Source: Pelargonium cotyledonis
Lineage: Eukaryota; Streptophyta; Magnoliopsida; Geraniales; Geraniaceae
Reading direction: 5' to 3'
Length of the DNA stretch: 25,995 nt
NCBI GenBank assembly: GCA_036897625.1
Contig: JAYMTA010000618.1
Coordinates: forward strand, 1-25,995
Shown in pieces: positions 1 through 11,229 of this stretch (its first letter is position 1; every line of letters begins with the position of its first letter). The position numbers and the translations under genes are program-made. The notes under the pieces were generated by a model, which searched no databases, was not told the origin of the DNA, and saw only the letters and a program-made list of their open reading frames with translations.

Positions 1-320
1 GGACAACAGCTGCTGGATCGGGGTCGGCTCGCCGGAGAGAGTGTGGATCGGGTGTGGACGGAATTGCACGGAGGTGCAGGCGTGGAGAGAGGCTCGCCGG
101 AATCATCGAGAATCTCAGATTTGATATGTTTTTTTTTTTTTTTTAAGTGTTAAGGGTCTGTTTGGCATGGTTCTTTGTTTTAGTTGAAAGGGTATTTTGG
201 TCATTTTACCCACTTGGACAGAGTTTTGGATGGAAAAAGGAATATAAAGTTTTATGACATAGTTTACGGTAGTCAAAAATAACAAGCTATATTTTAGGAT
301 ACGTACGTGCAAAAGATGCA
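1..320. other. GC-rich edge plus poly(T), possible truncated repeat
   Basis: Positions 1-120 are clearly GC-richer than the surroundings and carry two copies of a CTCGCCGGA motif. They are followed by a T run at about 129-144 and then AT-rich DNA containing GGGTCTGTTTGG, a motif often seen near ends of plant DNA transposons. Read on the minus strand this is a poly(A) run followed by a GC-rich block, the same arrangement as the core of the transposon at 18771-20122. No open reading frame of a known family is visible. It could also be the leader of a neighbouring gene cut by the window edge. Confidence 0.25.
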
Positions 321-2561
321 TAATTTAAAATAGGTACGTGTAATTTTTTCATTTAACTAATTAAATTAAATTTAACTAATTATGCTATTGAATATAAATA
401 AAAATAAAATCTTGTTTAGATAACGGAGTTGGGGCTGCTGAATTTAACCTAGAGAGATGTCATGTCATGAAACAATACAAAGCACGCAAAAAAAATCCAT
501 AGAAATGAACATTTGTATAGTTCATTCCATCTTTCTCTTCAGTCATCTAAACAAGAAACAACAGAACCAATCCGTTTAGCTCAAAAATGATGGAAGCAAT
601 GAATTGAATTATATGTCTTGAAGTAAATAATCAGAATATATGTATATTGGCCATACACACAGCACAACGCTATTTGTTGCCCGGTTATCTACAAATGGGA
701 ATGCTATTTTGCACTACTTTAATTAGAGAAATAATGTCAATTCATGCAGGTTTGGGGGAATCTCCCTATACTTCGAGCCCAAATCTCAAATGAAGCGGAT
801 TCTTGCATGTAAATACACGCATGTATATTGCATGTGAACTGACGCGATATATTTTTAACTACATAATCATTTTTTATATTTTTAAAATTTGTCGGTATTT
901 CACATCATCTTCTTTCAATGCAGTGACTGTGTGATTGTGATCCCCTAAGAGATGAAGCGATGGTTAAGAACACACATCTCCGTGTAGGAGGTCATAGATT
1001 CAAATTTTATTGCGTCGGATGGGGTGGGGTCCGAATCTCAAATAAGAATATTGAAACATAAAAAAAACAGCTTCTATTCCTTCCCGGTTCAATGTGTAAG
1101 TTAGTTTTACAGGAATTATTAATAATATATTTATAATGAGTAAGTTAATATTCTTTAATTTTATTATAACACATTGAAATACTGAAATTAAGTACTTGGA
1201 AAACAAACAAATAAATAATTAAATAATTGCCGTTTTGTTTGAATATAGAGTAGTAGACATATTGAGTAATGAGCATGGAAGTATATATGCATGTGCAGAT
1301 TGTAATTAAAAATGGAGGAAAGTACATAGTACCAACTAATTAAGTGGTAGTCTATTATTAGTAAAAGTAATTAAAAGCAAAGTTTGCACGAAATTCTAAC
1401 TTCCAAATTAGCTGCTATTACTACTAGTACTAGCTCTAGCTGGCTCAGCATGCACCCTCCAAAAGCATGGCTGCTCATACATTTTCTACATAGTAAATCA
1501 ATACATGTTCATAATAATAGAACCCCTTTTTTCTCATAAGAATGATAAAAAAATGTATGTTTTACTATATATACACAATAGCATTATACATAATTATCTA
1601 TTTCCTACCTTATCTTTACACAAGATAGATTTACATAACAAGATTCAAATCCGATACACAAGGTCTCTAAGTGGTCCATGTGTTGGCGGGAGCCCGTTAT
1701 GTATTATTCAAATGTCACGCCAAATGTTTATAAATGTTAAATCTGCATGATGAATATAATTTTTTCAAACAAAACATCAGATAACGAATTTGTGATCTCT
1801 TCCTTAGCTAATTGAGGTAAAAGTTGACTTTCTCAAGTTCCACCTCTATAGAGGTGGCAATGGAGCTGCCAAACAAGCTTCTTGAGAGCAAAATTATTTG
1901 CATGGAAAAGAGAGTGATACACCAAATGTATATGAATGAAACTATAATTATTTGCATGGAAATTAATTGTAACATATATTATGCATATGTATTTAATTAA
2001 GTGAGGACAGGACACACAGAAGCTTCTCCACTAACTTTGTGAGAGAATTAGAAGCAAGCATAAATATAAAACTGCCAATTTAGAAGCAAGCATCTTGACT
2101 TTTCCAACAATAATATCGAAGATACTTAAATGTAGCAGCAGCTAATCCATATACATATACATATTCATATTCAAAACAAAAGTATAAAACTGCCGATTTA
2201 CACTTCATTGTCTGAAAACCCGACATTTTCTACTTTTTCATTTATTTGGATCCACATAAGAATAATTACAAGAGAAGCTAGAGAACATAAAAGATTCAAA
2301 GAAATTGAAATTGAGAATTAAAGAAAGCAAGAATTGAAGAAGTGATAATGGAATTACCAAAAATAAGAGAATAAAAAAAGGCATGTGATTGGATGTGCAC
2401 GGGGTAATAGTTGTAGTTTACTTGTTATAGCTACAGAGCGGACAATCAACCCCTGCTAGCTCCGCACTGTGCACTAATTTCCAAGTGAACCCAAAACATT
2501 ATGGAACAAACAACACATTCTCATTCACTTCCACAACCAAATTAAGAAATTATTGCTTTTA
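321..2561. other. AT-rich intergenic DNA upstream of PRAF
   Basis: No gene was recognised on either strand; the short open frames here are low-complexity and carry no family motif. A SINE-like fragment lies at about 935-1070. A short direct repeat (AGAAGCAAGCAT) occurs at about 2049 and again at about 2082, and TATAAAACTGCC occurs twice (about 2065 and 2183). The last few hundred bases probably hold the PRAF promoter, but no TATA box could be assigned. Confidence 0.5.
935..1070 (+). mobile_element. SINE-like tRNA-derived fragment
   Basis: The segment has the layout of a tRNA-derived SINE head: an A-box-like stretch (GAAGCGATGGTTAAG), then CACACATCTCCGTGTAGGAG, then a decayed B-box-like stretch (GGTCATAGATTCAAAT). 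An A run at about 1060-1067 could be its tail. The B box has lost the canonical GGTTCGA core, so the copy is old. Boundaries are approximate and no target-site duplication was identified. Confidence 0.4.
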
Positions 2562-2579
2562 TTCTTCTTCTTCTTCTTC
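2562..2579 (+). repeat. (TTC)6 microsatellite in probable PRAF leader
   Basis: Six TTC units are followed by a CT-rich tract running to about 2700. Pyrimidine-rich leaders of this sort are common directly upstream of plant start codons, so this is probably 5' UTR or core promoter of the PRAF gene that starts at 2740. Confidence 0.6.
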
Positions 2580-2739
2580 TCTCTCACTTTCAATTTGCGT
2601 TTACCAGTAAACCAACCTTCTTCATCTTCTTCTTTATATTTGCATTCACCTTCTGTCAAGGTTTCCTTGTTGGGATACCAATTCTGCATCTTCTTCTCTC
2701 TCTATTCCATGTAATTCTCTGCCACAACCAGCAACAACC

Positions 2740-5700
2740 ATGGGGGAAGATTCCTTTGACAGAGCTGTTGAGCAGGTTTGTTTTCTTTCCTTTTTTTAAT
2801 GTCACAAAATGACATTGTTGCTGGTTGTTGCTGAGAATGATGAGTTTGTTGCTGCTTCTTAATTTCCAGTTTGCATTGGGTTGAATCCTCTGTTGCTCTG
2901 TTCATCTGTTTTGTGCTATAATTTGACCCAGATGTCACATTCTATCTTGTTTTTTTTGAGTTTTGAAACAGTTTTTTTTTTTTTTTTTGTGCAATTTGAT
3001 TTGTGGAGCTTGGAAGGATCTGAAATCATGAAAAGGTTCAAAATTTAGGCTTTTTACTTGATGGGTCTTGTGTATTATCTGTTGTATTTACTGAATTTCT
3101 GGGTTGTTTCCATTTTGTAGATCAGTCTGGCTTGTTTTTGTTTTTGTTTTTTCTTTTCTACTTGTGGTTTACTTAATAATTTATTGACTGTTTCTTCTAA
3201 TTTCATGTAATTGTTTTCTGTTACTTGGTAGTTTATGAAACTCATCTGAATTCTCAATTTCATGACTTATTTTGCTTTTATTCTGTAATTTCATTTTTTA
3301 AATTTTACATTGCCATTGAAGATTTGGGATCATCTTCTACTGTGGCTCAAATGCTTGCCCTTTGTCTTGGATATTACATTTGGGAATTTGGATGGTCTTA
3401 TAGTTTTTTCACTGTTCTGTTAAGAAGCTTTTGTGTGGCAGCAATTGTTCAAATTTCACCATGGAGTAAGCCAAAATTTGGGAGTCAATGAAGTTATTTG
3501 TTATATCTACCAAAAGCATATCCAATGCCACAATTTTAACTTGGCTCATTTTCAGTTCTTGCTCATGTTGTTATCTACAATATTACTTACTGAATATTAT
3601 ATCTGGTTATATGCAGGCAATTTTGGCTATTAAGAAGGGTGCACATCTTTTGAAGTGTGGGCGGAGAGGAAAGCCCAAATTCTGCCCTTTTAGGCTTTCA
3701 ACGGTATATTTATCTTCCACAATTATATACTACTATGATGAATTGTGGTTTTCTTTATTTATATGTGAGTATAAACAGTTTCTGTATTGATGAACAAAAC
3801 CCAATTTAGATTGTCAAAACTTATAAATGGGTTCTTTCACGTGAAACATCAGCTAATGAAGACCAACTCTACATGTTTATACTAAGTTTAATATGTTTAT
3901 GACTTGCAGGATGAGAAGCATTTGATTTGGTATTCTGGACAGAAGGAAAAACAGTTAAGAATGAGCTCAGTTACCAAGATTATTCCGGGGCAGAGGACTG
4001 TAAGAAATGAAGACTATTGTTTGTTACTGTATTGCCTTGGTTTATGGTTAATTTTATTGTATTTATTTTAAGAATGGTGCCTTTTCTCATTTACATCTTT
4101 GGCAATTTCTCTTGGTTTAGGTAAATTTTCAGAGGCATCTCCAATCAGATAGGGAGTGTCAATCATTTTCACTTATCTATGCAAACGGTGAACGCTCATT
4201 GGATCTGGTCAGTGGTAGTCGTTGGATGTATCATAATTTATCATGTCACTTTCACTTTACTTGATTGTATGCATTTCTTCTTTTGGCTACGACTTGAGTT
4301 TTTGCTATTTTTTCTCCTTTCATTTGCTTCATAGATATGCAAGGACAAAGTGCAGGCTGATTCTTGGTTTGTGGGCTTAAAAATAGTGATATCCAGGTAT
4401 CATCAGTCCACATTGTTTAATGGTTCAAGGAGTCGCAGAGGTGCTCAAAGCTGTGTCAGCAGCCCTGCTGGATATTTTCGGAGAAAGTGTAGTATTGGAC
4501 TTCAGGAGGATGTTGCTGGATATTCTCAGGTTCTACAAGCTGCACATATTGCTAAGAATTTTTGTTCTTTTTGCTCGCAGTAGTTTTGGTTTGGGAAAAG
4601 AAGAGCACTATTTCAATTTTCTTATAATATGTTGCCGTTGCTGTTATTGAAGGTACGCAGCGTATGTGGGAGTCCAACTCACTCTCTTTCAGAGAAGTCT
4701 TTTCATGATGGTTTGTCGTATTCTTCTGAGAGCTTTTATACGTCTGAATCAGGTTTATCACAGATGCAAAATATTATTGACATCTTAATTCCGAATTCTC
4801 CATGTATTAACCCACATAATCTCAAGAAGAGAAGATCAAGTTTGGGAAGCTCGGAGTTCCAAAATAATATGCTTGATCAGTTTCTTGCTCCAGCTTATGA
4901 GTCTCAAGAAATAGAAAAGAATGACGTTCTAAAGGATGTCATGATCTGGGGTGAAGGAATAGCTGGAGGGGTTTTAGGGGGTGGGTTCGACAATTTTGGG
5001 AGCCACAATGTAAAACAAGCGGATGCCTTGTTGCCCGAAGTGTTAGAATCCACGATGATGCTGGATGTGCATAGTATCTCATTAGGTGGGAAACACGCCG
5101 GCCTTGTTACCAAGCAAGGGGAAGTGTTTTGCTGGGGTGAGGGTAATGGGGGAAGGCTTGGGCATAAGGTTAACATGGGCTCGAGTACCCCCAAAATCGT
5201 TGATTCTCTTAATGGAATCCACATCAAGTCCATCGCCTGTGGTGAATATCAAACTTGTGCTTTGACACATTCCGGTGAGCTCTATACTTGGGGCGACTAT
5301 GGCTGTGGCACAAATATATGGGGTGAGGAGAGGAAGAGAAACAGATGGTGGCCACATAAACTTTCGGGGCCTTTGGATGGTATCAGCATATCTATTGTTG
5401 CTTGTGGTGAGTGGCATACAGCAGTTGTGTCAACTTCTGGGCAATTATTTACTTATGGGGATGGAACTTTTGGGGTGCTCGGGCATGGGAATCTTCAAAG
5501 TGTCTCTCAACCAAAAGAAGTGGAATCTCTCAAAGGGTTATTCGTGAAATCTGTTGCATGTGGATCATGGCACACGGCTGCTATTGTGGAAGTTATTGCC
5601 GATCGTTGCAAGTACAAACATTCATTAGGGAAATTGTTTACTTGGGGAGATGGGGATAAAGGGCGGCTTGGGCATGCCGATGCAGAGAAGAAGCTGTTAC

Positions 5701-7814
5701 CAACATGTGTTGCACAACTTGTGGATAATGATTTTGTTCAAGTTTGTTGTGGAAGAATGTTGACTGTTGGGCTTACTGATATGGGCGTGGTTTATACAAT
5801 GGGAAGTGCAGTGCACGGGCAATTAGGAAATCCACATGCCAAGGATAAACCAGTCTCAGTTGTTGAAGGAAAGCTTAAAGAAGAGTTTGTGAAGGAGATC
5901 TCTTCGGGATCATATCATATTGCCGTCTTGACATCAAAAGGAAGTGTTTATACATGGGGGAAGGGTCTAAACGGGCAGTTAGGATTGGGTGATTTTGAAG
6001 ATAGAAACTTGCCAACTTGCGTGGAGGCCTTAAGAGATAGACAAGTTGAAAGTATTGCCTGTGGTTCAAATATCACAGCCGCGATATGTTTACACAAGTC
6101 AGTTTCTAGTTGTGATCAATTGGCTTGTAAGGAATGTAAATTGCCTTTTGGATTTACAAGGAAAAAGCATAATTGCTATAACTGTGGTCTTCTATTCTGT
6201 CGCGCGTGCAGTAGCAAGAAGGTGAGCAATGCATCTCTCGCACCTAATAAAAGCAAGCCCTCTCGAGTCTGTGAACCGTGCTTTAACCATCTGCAGAGGC
6301 TTACACATTCAGGGAGGCTACTTAAGCTTGAAAACCGGAGTCCAAAGCAGCTAATGATCACACAGAATTCATATTCGGATGGGAGGGATGATTGTGGAGA
6401 AGAAAGCCTAACAGACGTTCATCTATCATCAACTGTGCAATGTTGGAATGCAGATAGCCAATCTCGGGAAAGGAAGAACCTGAAAAAGCAAGAGGAAAAA
6501 CAGCAGCGTATGGAGACAGCATCTTCTTTGCCTGTTGAAATGCCACGATGGGGACAAGTACAATGTCCCAGTCTATTTGAAACAGATTATAGCAAAAATA
6601 ATAATACAGCACTAGCTCCTCGGGTATCGGAACCTTCAGTTTCCAGTACCATGAATGCAGAGGAAGATGTTCCTGAGTCTGATTGGATGCTTGCAGAAGT
6701 TCAAAAGCTGAGAGACGAGGTATACACTATAAATAATAAATCAGAGTTGCTTATTCCATTTTTGCTCTCATAGTCTCATTTGTTTCTGGTTAGATCTTTC
6801 TTTCTGCGTCGTAAGCGACACAGAAACACTGATATTGTTGAGATCTTTACTAAATCACAAATATTTCCTTGGCCATATTGCAATTCAAGTAGTAAGATAC
6901 TATATATCACATTCCTTTACATGATTCTTGATAGTTCTCTATACTAATATCCGTATGTTCCTAACAGGCTATGATCCTCGAGAAGCAATGTCAAATTGGA
7001 AGCAAGAAGCTTCAAGAATGTCAAGAAAGAGTTGAGGTAGCTTGGGCAGTGGCAAGGGATGAAGCTGCCAAGTGTAAAGCAGCAAAAGAGATCATAAAAG
7101 CTTTGGCATTGCAGGTAATTTTTGTCATTTGTCTTCTCATGTATAGACGGTTTGATATATAAAGTATGCAATTCTCTTGTACAGCTTCACACAAGGTCAG
7201 ATAAAGTTTCTACCGGAAAACTACCAAATGATGGATTGAATGCAACTAAACCGCAAATCCCACCTATACGTACTGAAAGCTGTGCTCCCGAGGGTTTGCT
7301 CCCAACACCTGTTGGCATGGGCACTCCTTTGCTATCTGAAGTCGCGCTACGAAGAGATAGGCAAGTGGAGAGTTTGTGTGGTTCTCCTATAGTGTTCTCT
7401 AACACATTAAAATCCATTAATGGAAAAGATCCATGTAATGATAAGGCGAGATCAGTGGATGATACGCGCATTGTGAGAACAGATCATTCCCAGCCAAATG
7501 GAACTAAAACACCGAAGCATCGTGAATGGGTTGAGCAGTATGAACCCGGGGTATACATAACATTCACACATTTACCGAGCGGGCAGAAGGGGCTAAAACG
7601 AGTGAGATTCAGGTAAATAGCTGTCAATCAAATAGTTTCGTTTTGTGAATGTTGTAAGCTTTTACTTACCTGATGATGACAAACTGTGTTTCGCAGCCGG
7701 AAAAGATACAGTGAGAAGGAAGCAACAAGATGGTGGGAAGAGAACCAAGCTGTGGTATACCAAAAATATGACATTGAAGGATACAGTAACTTCAAACCAA
7801 AATCAGAGAAATAA
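2740..7814 (+). CDS. PRAF: PH-RCC1-FYVE-BRX domain protein (PRAF/RLD family), 9 exons
   Basis: Exons: 2740-2775, 3617-3703, 3910-3999, 4121-4207, 4335-4529, 4653-6719, 6968-7114, 7185-7612, 7697-7814. The sum is 3255 nt, giving 1084 aa, the usual length for the family. Domains in order: a PH domain (about 13-125, with KPKFCPFRLSTDEKHLIWYS); RCC1 repeats (about 260-645, repeated WGxGxxGxLGH blocks); a FYVE-type zinc finger (about 652-712) of the plant variant form RKKHNCYNCG instead of the classic R(R/K)HHCR; a coiled coil (about 838-910); and a C-terminal BRX domain (about 1014-1070, EPGVYITFTHLPSG and WWEENQ). Family members bind phosphoinositides, act in membrane trafficking and polar auxin transport, and RLDs bind LAZY proteins in gravitropism. 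That role is inferred here. The start gives MGEDSFDRAVEQ, directly joined to the PH exon. Intron 1 is 841 nt with nothing recognised. One RCC1 blade (about 377-406) is divergent. Confidence 0.93.
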
Positions 7815-8559
7815 TTAACTTTTTAATGGTATGAAGATATGAATATGGCAGAGGGGTCTCTAGTTTAGTGGGGACCATAAATTTTGGGTTAATTGACCAA
7901 CATGGTGTTTGTTTATTGTATATTGTAATTAGGTGGTGGATTAGATTAATGGAAGAAGAAATTATTGCAGTAGCAGTGATAATTTTTCTTGTATTTACTT
8001 GTTCATTGTGAGTTTATTTGTGATCCATAATTGCTTACTTTTCATTTTTGGGTCGTCGCATGAGAGCGGGAGCAATAGTCCTTCTATCATTGTATTTGGA
8101 TAATCGAGGAAATGTATAATCGAATCAAGGCTGCGACATTGAAGTTTGATATGGTCTCTTCTTGATCATCAAATGATTTGATCATACAATGGAAAGAAAG
8201 TAGAAAATAAGATTGAATTAACCAAATTTACAACTATACATAGATTCAACTATCAAACGTGTTTGGAAGTAACCACTTGGTTTTACCTGTATTGAAGTTT
8301 GTTTTAAATTATTTTATCTATAACGTTAATAAAACAAATGAAAGATATAACGAAACAAGGGTTTGCTTTAGTGATTGAGAATGCATATTTTTATATTAGT
8401 ATTTATCTTTAACTTTATTTATTTATTAGACACAGTCGCCAATTGCCATGTGAGGTTGGTGTTGTAAGTTACAACTTGTAACCTATTTTGGGCTTTCACA
8501 CCAAAAAGATGTTCCATCATTATATACTTTCGGCAACAGTTTCTGGGTTCATCCATAAT
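7815..8559. other. PRAF 3' UTR and intergenic DNA
   Basis: AT-rich sequence directly after the PRAF stop codon. The first few hundred bases should be 3' UTR; no clean AATAAA was seen, so the cleavage site is unassigned. Nothing else was recognised up to the CACTA-type repeat. Confidence 0.45.
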
Positions 8560-8855
8560 TATATACAAAAAATTCTTAATCTGTGACGGAAATTTTTTAT
8601 TACAGATTTGTGAATTTCAGTCACAAAATGTAATTTGTGACAGAACTGTGACAAAATACTTATGTCATTATTTGGATTGTCACAATTGGTTGTGACATAA
8701 ATTTTTGTCACATATATGTGTCTGTGACGGAAATTTTTGTCACAAATGTATATTTGTGATAGAAAATATGATTTTTGTCAAAATTTGTGATGGAACTGTG
8801 ACGAAATTTTTTTTTTACAGATTTTCGTCACAGTTTGCATTTTTTTTTTGTAGTG
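8560..8855. mobile_element. Decayed CACTA-type non-autonomous element
   Basis: The right end, read on the minus strand, begins CACTACAAAAAAAAAA, the typical CACTA-superfamily terminus. The left end at about 8561 is a degraded counterpart (ATACAAAAAATTCTTAATCTGTGACGG read on +, in pieces). Both ends lead into GTGACGAAA/GTGACGGAAA subterminal motifs. The body contains many copies of TGTGAC and GTCACA in both orientations and two imperfect copies of a roughly 120-nt block starting CTGTGACGGAAATTTTT. No coding capacity. No clear 3-bp target duplication was found, and the left boundary is uncertain. Confidence 0.6.
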
Positions 8856-8945
8856 ACACTATTAGCTTATTTAGATATATTATTTTTTTAGTTTTAGTTT
8901 ATAGTTGAAATGTATTTTTGTTAAATAAGCTAATAGTGCCACTAC
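8850..8945. repeat. Foldback: 24-bp inverted repeat with 48-nt loop
   Basis: Arms 8850-8873 (GTAGTGACACTATTAGC plus TTATTTA) and 8922-8945 are reverse complements with one mismatch (A versus G at the seventh position). The left arm overlaps the GTAGTG terminus of the CACTA-type element, and the right arm ends with CACTAC, so two CACTA-like termini face away from a shared hairpin. Confidence 0.75.
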
Positions 8946-9758
8946 AACATTGAATTTTTTTGAAGCAATTGATTTCAAGTCTCAAGATATATTGTTTCAT
9001 GTAATACAATTGTAATAGTAGAATTTTAGAAGAGTTATATATATTTATCCCCTCCCGGATTCCTAACCAAGATGTAAACAAGATTCTATACCTAAAACAC
9101 CTAGATATGTCAATTTAATATACTAATTAATACACATCAAATTAGACTATCTTGCAATTTATCTTTGATGAAAGGTAATGAATGATTCAATGAGACAATA
9201 TATGTAGACATTAACCTTTTTCTAAACAATATAAAAAATGAAAACAAAAGCTAGAAGGTGAGGAAAAACATGCATGATATATAGACCAATGTGAACATAT
9301 GATCTCCATATCCGATTGCCTGATCTCCAAGACAATTTAATTTAATTTAATTTGAGCAATCATATATGAACTTTTGTATGTATAAGTTGAGCTAAAATAA
9401 TTCAAATATGTGATTGATATATAAATTAAAAAACATAACATGTGTTGTTCCTTTGGATTAACAAAATACAATATTAATATTTAATTACTTCATTCCTAGT
9501 TTTGATTTTAGTATTGGAGCATATATAAATGAGAAATAATATAAAATTTGAAGAAATTAGTTTTATATGTGTAATAGAAAAAAAAAAAAAAAGAGAGTAT
9601 ATTGTAAAGAAGAAGAAGCATAAACTCAAAAAGGAGAAAAGCACAAAAAGAAAGATTGATGAAAAGGAAAAGGAATGGCGGGGTTCGCAAAAACCAAAGC
9701 AACTCCACAATTTGGTATCGCTGGGAAAGGGATTAGATGACTTACAAGTGATCCCACC
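8946..9758. other. Intergenic AT-rich DNA
   Basis: No gene recognised. It includes an A-rich stretch (about 9578-9660) that produces a lysine-rich spurious frame. The sequence is probably far-upstream NAC flank or old repeat debris. Confidence 0.4.
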
Positions 9759-9794
9759 TTGCCACGTGTATGCTTTTCCTCGTTCACGTGGCAA
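9759..9794. promoter_or_regulatory. Twin G-box inverted repeat (ACGT elements)
   Basis: TTGCCACGTG at 9759-9768 is the exact reverse complement of CACGTGGCAA at 9785-9794, with a 16-nt spacer. Each arm contains the palindromic G-box CACGTG in the GCCACGTG context bound by plant bZIP (ABRE-type) and bHLH factors. It lies about 1.44 kb upstream of the NAC start codon, so a distal promoter role for that gene is plausible but inferred. Confidence 0.5.
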
Positions 9795-10735
9795 AAGCTG
9801 GCCCCACATGTCCCCACTTGCCCACCTTACCTTACTCTTTTAATATTATTATTTACAATGAGATTTTTTAATAGAACATACATTCAGTACGAGAATAACA
9901 CATTTAAGTCATATTGCATTTAAATTAATTTTCATTCAAGTTCAAGTCGGATAGATTCATAAGGATAGACATTATATAAAAGTCAAACTCTTATTACAAG
10001 CTAATCCACGCGCTTGGTGGTAATGAAAATAATATTATACAAATGAGTCTGATTTATCCATCACGACCCTCTCAATTACGTAACTACTATGTACATTTCC
10101 GTAAAATAGTTTAGACCAATTAATGCTTCATACTCTCAAATTTGTGGTTCAAACTAATAGATATATGTGTGTGTATTTGTTCCATGTCAAATTCAACTTG
10201 ATATTGTTTTGATGATGCAATATTACTTTATCTACTACTAGTGTAAATGTCTTATATAGACAGCACGTTCAACCTAATAGTTTTTTAATTTTGACATTAT
10301 GATTCTATTAAAGGGTCTCCTTGTTAACATGATTAAGAATTAATTACTTTGTGTGTATATATATATACTGTTAACTCAAACCTCATATGATAAAAAGGAG
10401 TGCATTGATTTATACGTACAAGAGTAAGAATCTCAAAAAAAATTTATACGTACAAGGTCTGTGTACGTAGCAAGCTAGCTAGCTGAGCTAAGAGTGATTA
10501 ACGTACGTAAATCCCAATTCCGACATGGAAAGGTCGGTTAATGCAAGACTCAAAGATTCCAAGGAAGGACAACATGAAAGCATGGGATCATTCCAATTAT
10601 GTAAACCATGCAATGCAGCTCCTATGTTGTTAATTTGATCATCATATATCAATTAGCTTCACAAGAAAGACAACAAGAATCAGTTATGGGAACTGTGAAG
10701 GAACCCACCAACCTCCCAAGCCCAAAAAAGATAAA

Positions 10736-10738
<3 letters not shown>
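9795..10738. other. Upstream flank of the NAC gene
   Basis: AT-rich DNA without a recognisable gene. TTTATACGTACAAG occurs twice (about 10409 and 10443), a short direct repeat. CTAGCTAGCTAGCTGAG near 10473 is locally palindromic. This is probably NAC promoter sequence; no TATA box was assigned with confidence. Confidence 0.4.
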
Positions 10739-10771
<33 letters not shown>

Positions 10772-10920
10772 ATTAATTACTGTTTTTCCAATCTCTCTCT
10801 CTCTCTCTGATCACTTTTTTTCCTGTTATCAAAACCCCAACCCATCTTCCTCATTTTCCACATCTTCTCTCTCTCCATCATATTTGATCCTTGTCTCATC
10901 TCTCTCTCTCTCTCTGTTTG
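10739..10920 (+). repeat. CT microsatellites in probable NAC 5' UTR
   Basis: (CT)15 at 10739-10768 is followed by further CT runs near 10793-10808, 10866-10875 and 10901-10915, separated by pyrimidine-rich DNA. Such tracts are typical of transcription-start regions and leaders of plant genes, and this one lies 300-490 nt upstream of the NAC ATG. The repeat number is likely to vary between individuals. Confidence 0.7.
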
Positions 10921-10945
10921 TGCTTTGGATCTTCTTCTACCCAAG

Positions 10946-11074
10946 GTCTCTTCTCGATCTCTTGAATCTTGATCGTATTCTTGATTCTCTCCTCCTTTTT
11001 GTAATTTGCTTCTGAATTCTACATGTCTCTTCATATTTCTTGAGTTGCAGTACTGATAAATGATCAATTTTGCA
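10946..11074 (+). other. Possible 5' UTR intron of the NAC gene
   Basis: A donor-like CCAAG|GTCTC at 10945/10946 and an acceptor-like TTTTGCAG ending at 11074 would define a 129-nt leader intron. It would remove an upstream ATG at 11023 that opens a six-codon frame ending with TGA at 11041-11043. Only splice-site resemblance supports this. Confidence 0.25.
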
Positions 11075-11229
11075 GGAATTTTTGGATATCCAAGCCCCGG
11101 TCTTCTGGCTAGCTACTTATCCAATTCTTATTCATTTGTTTGAATTGGATACGTCGCGAGTCGAAGCGTTTACATACATATATATTCAAAGGTTACGGAC
11201 GTAGAAGAAGTTCTAGAAGCAGAAATTAG

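Noticed and set aside
4530-4652. Reading PRAF exon 5 straight into the downstream frame without an intron
   Set aside because: That frame ends at a stop after VLQAAHIAKNFCSFCSQ, whereas splicing to 4653 gives the family sequence VRSVCGSPTHSLSEKSF. The acceptor (TTGAAG) is weak but in frame.
4904-5417. Two minus-strand frames of about 110 codons inside PRAF
   Set aside because: Antisense shadows of the strongly conserved RCC1 coding exon.
9529-9843. Lysine-rich 104-codon frame on +
   Set aside because: Low-complexity A-rich sequence with no family motif; it reads through the G-box palindrome.
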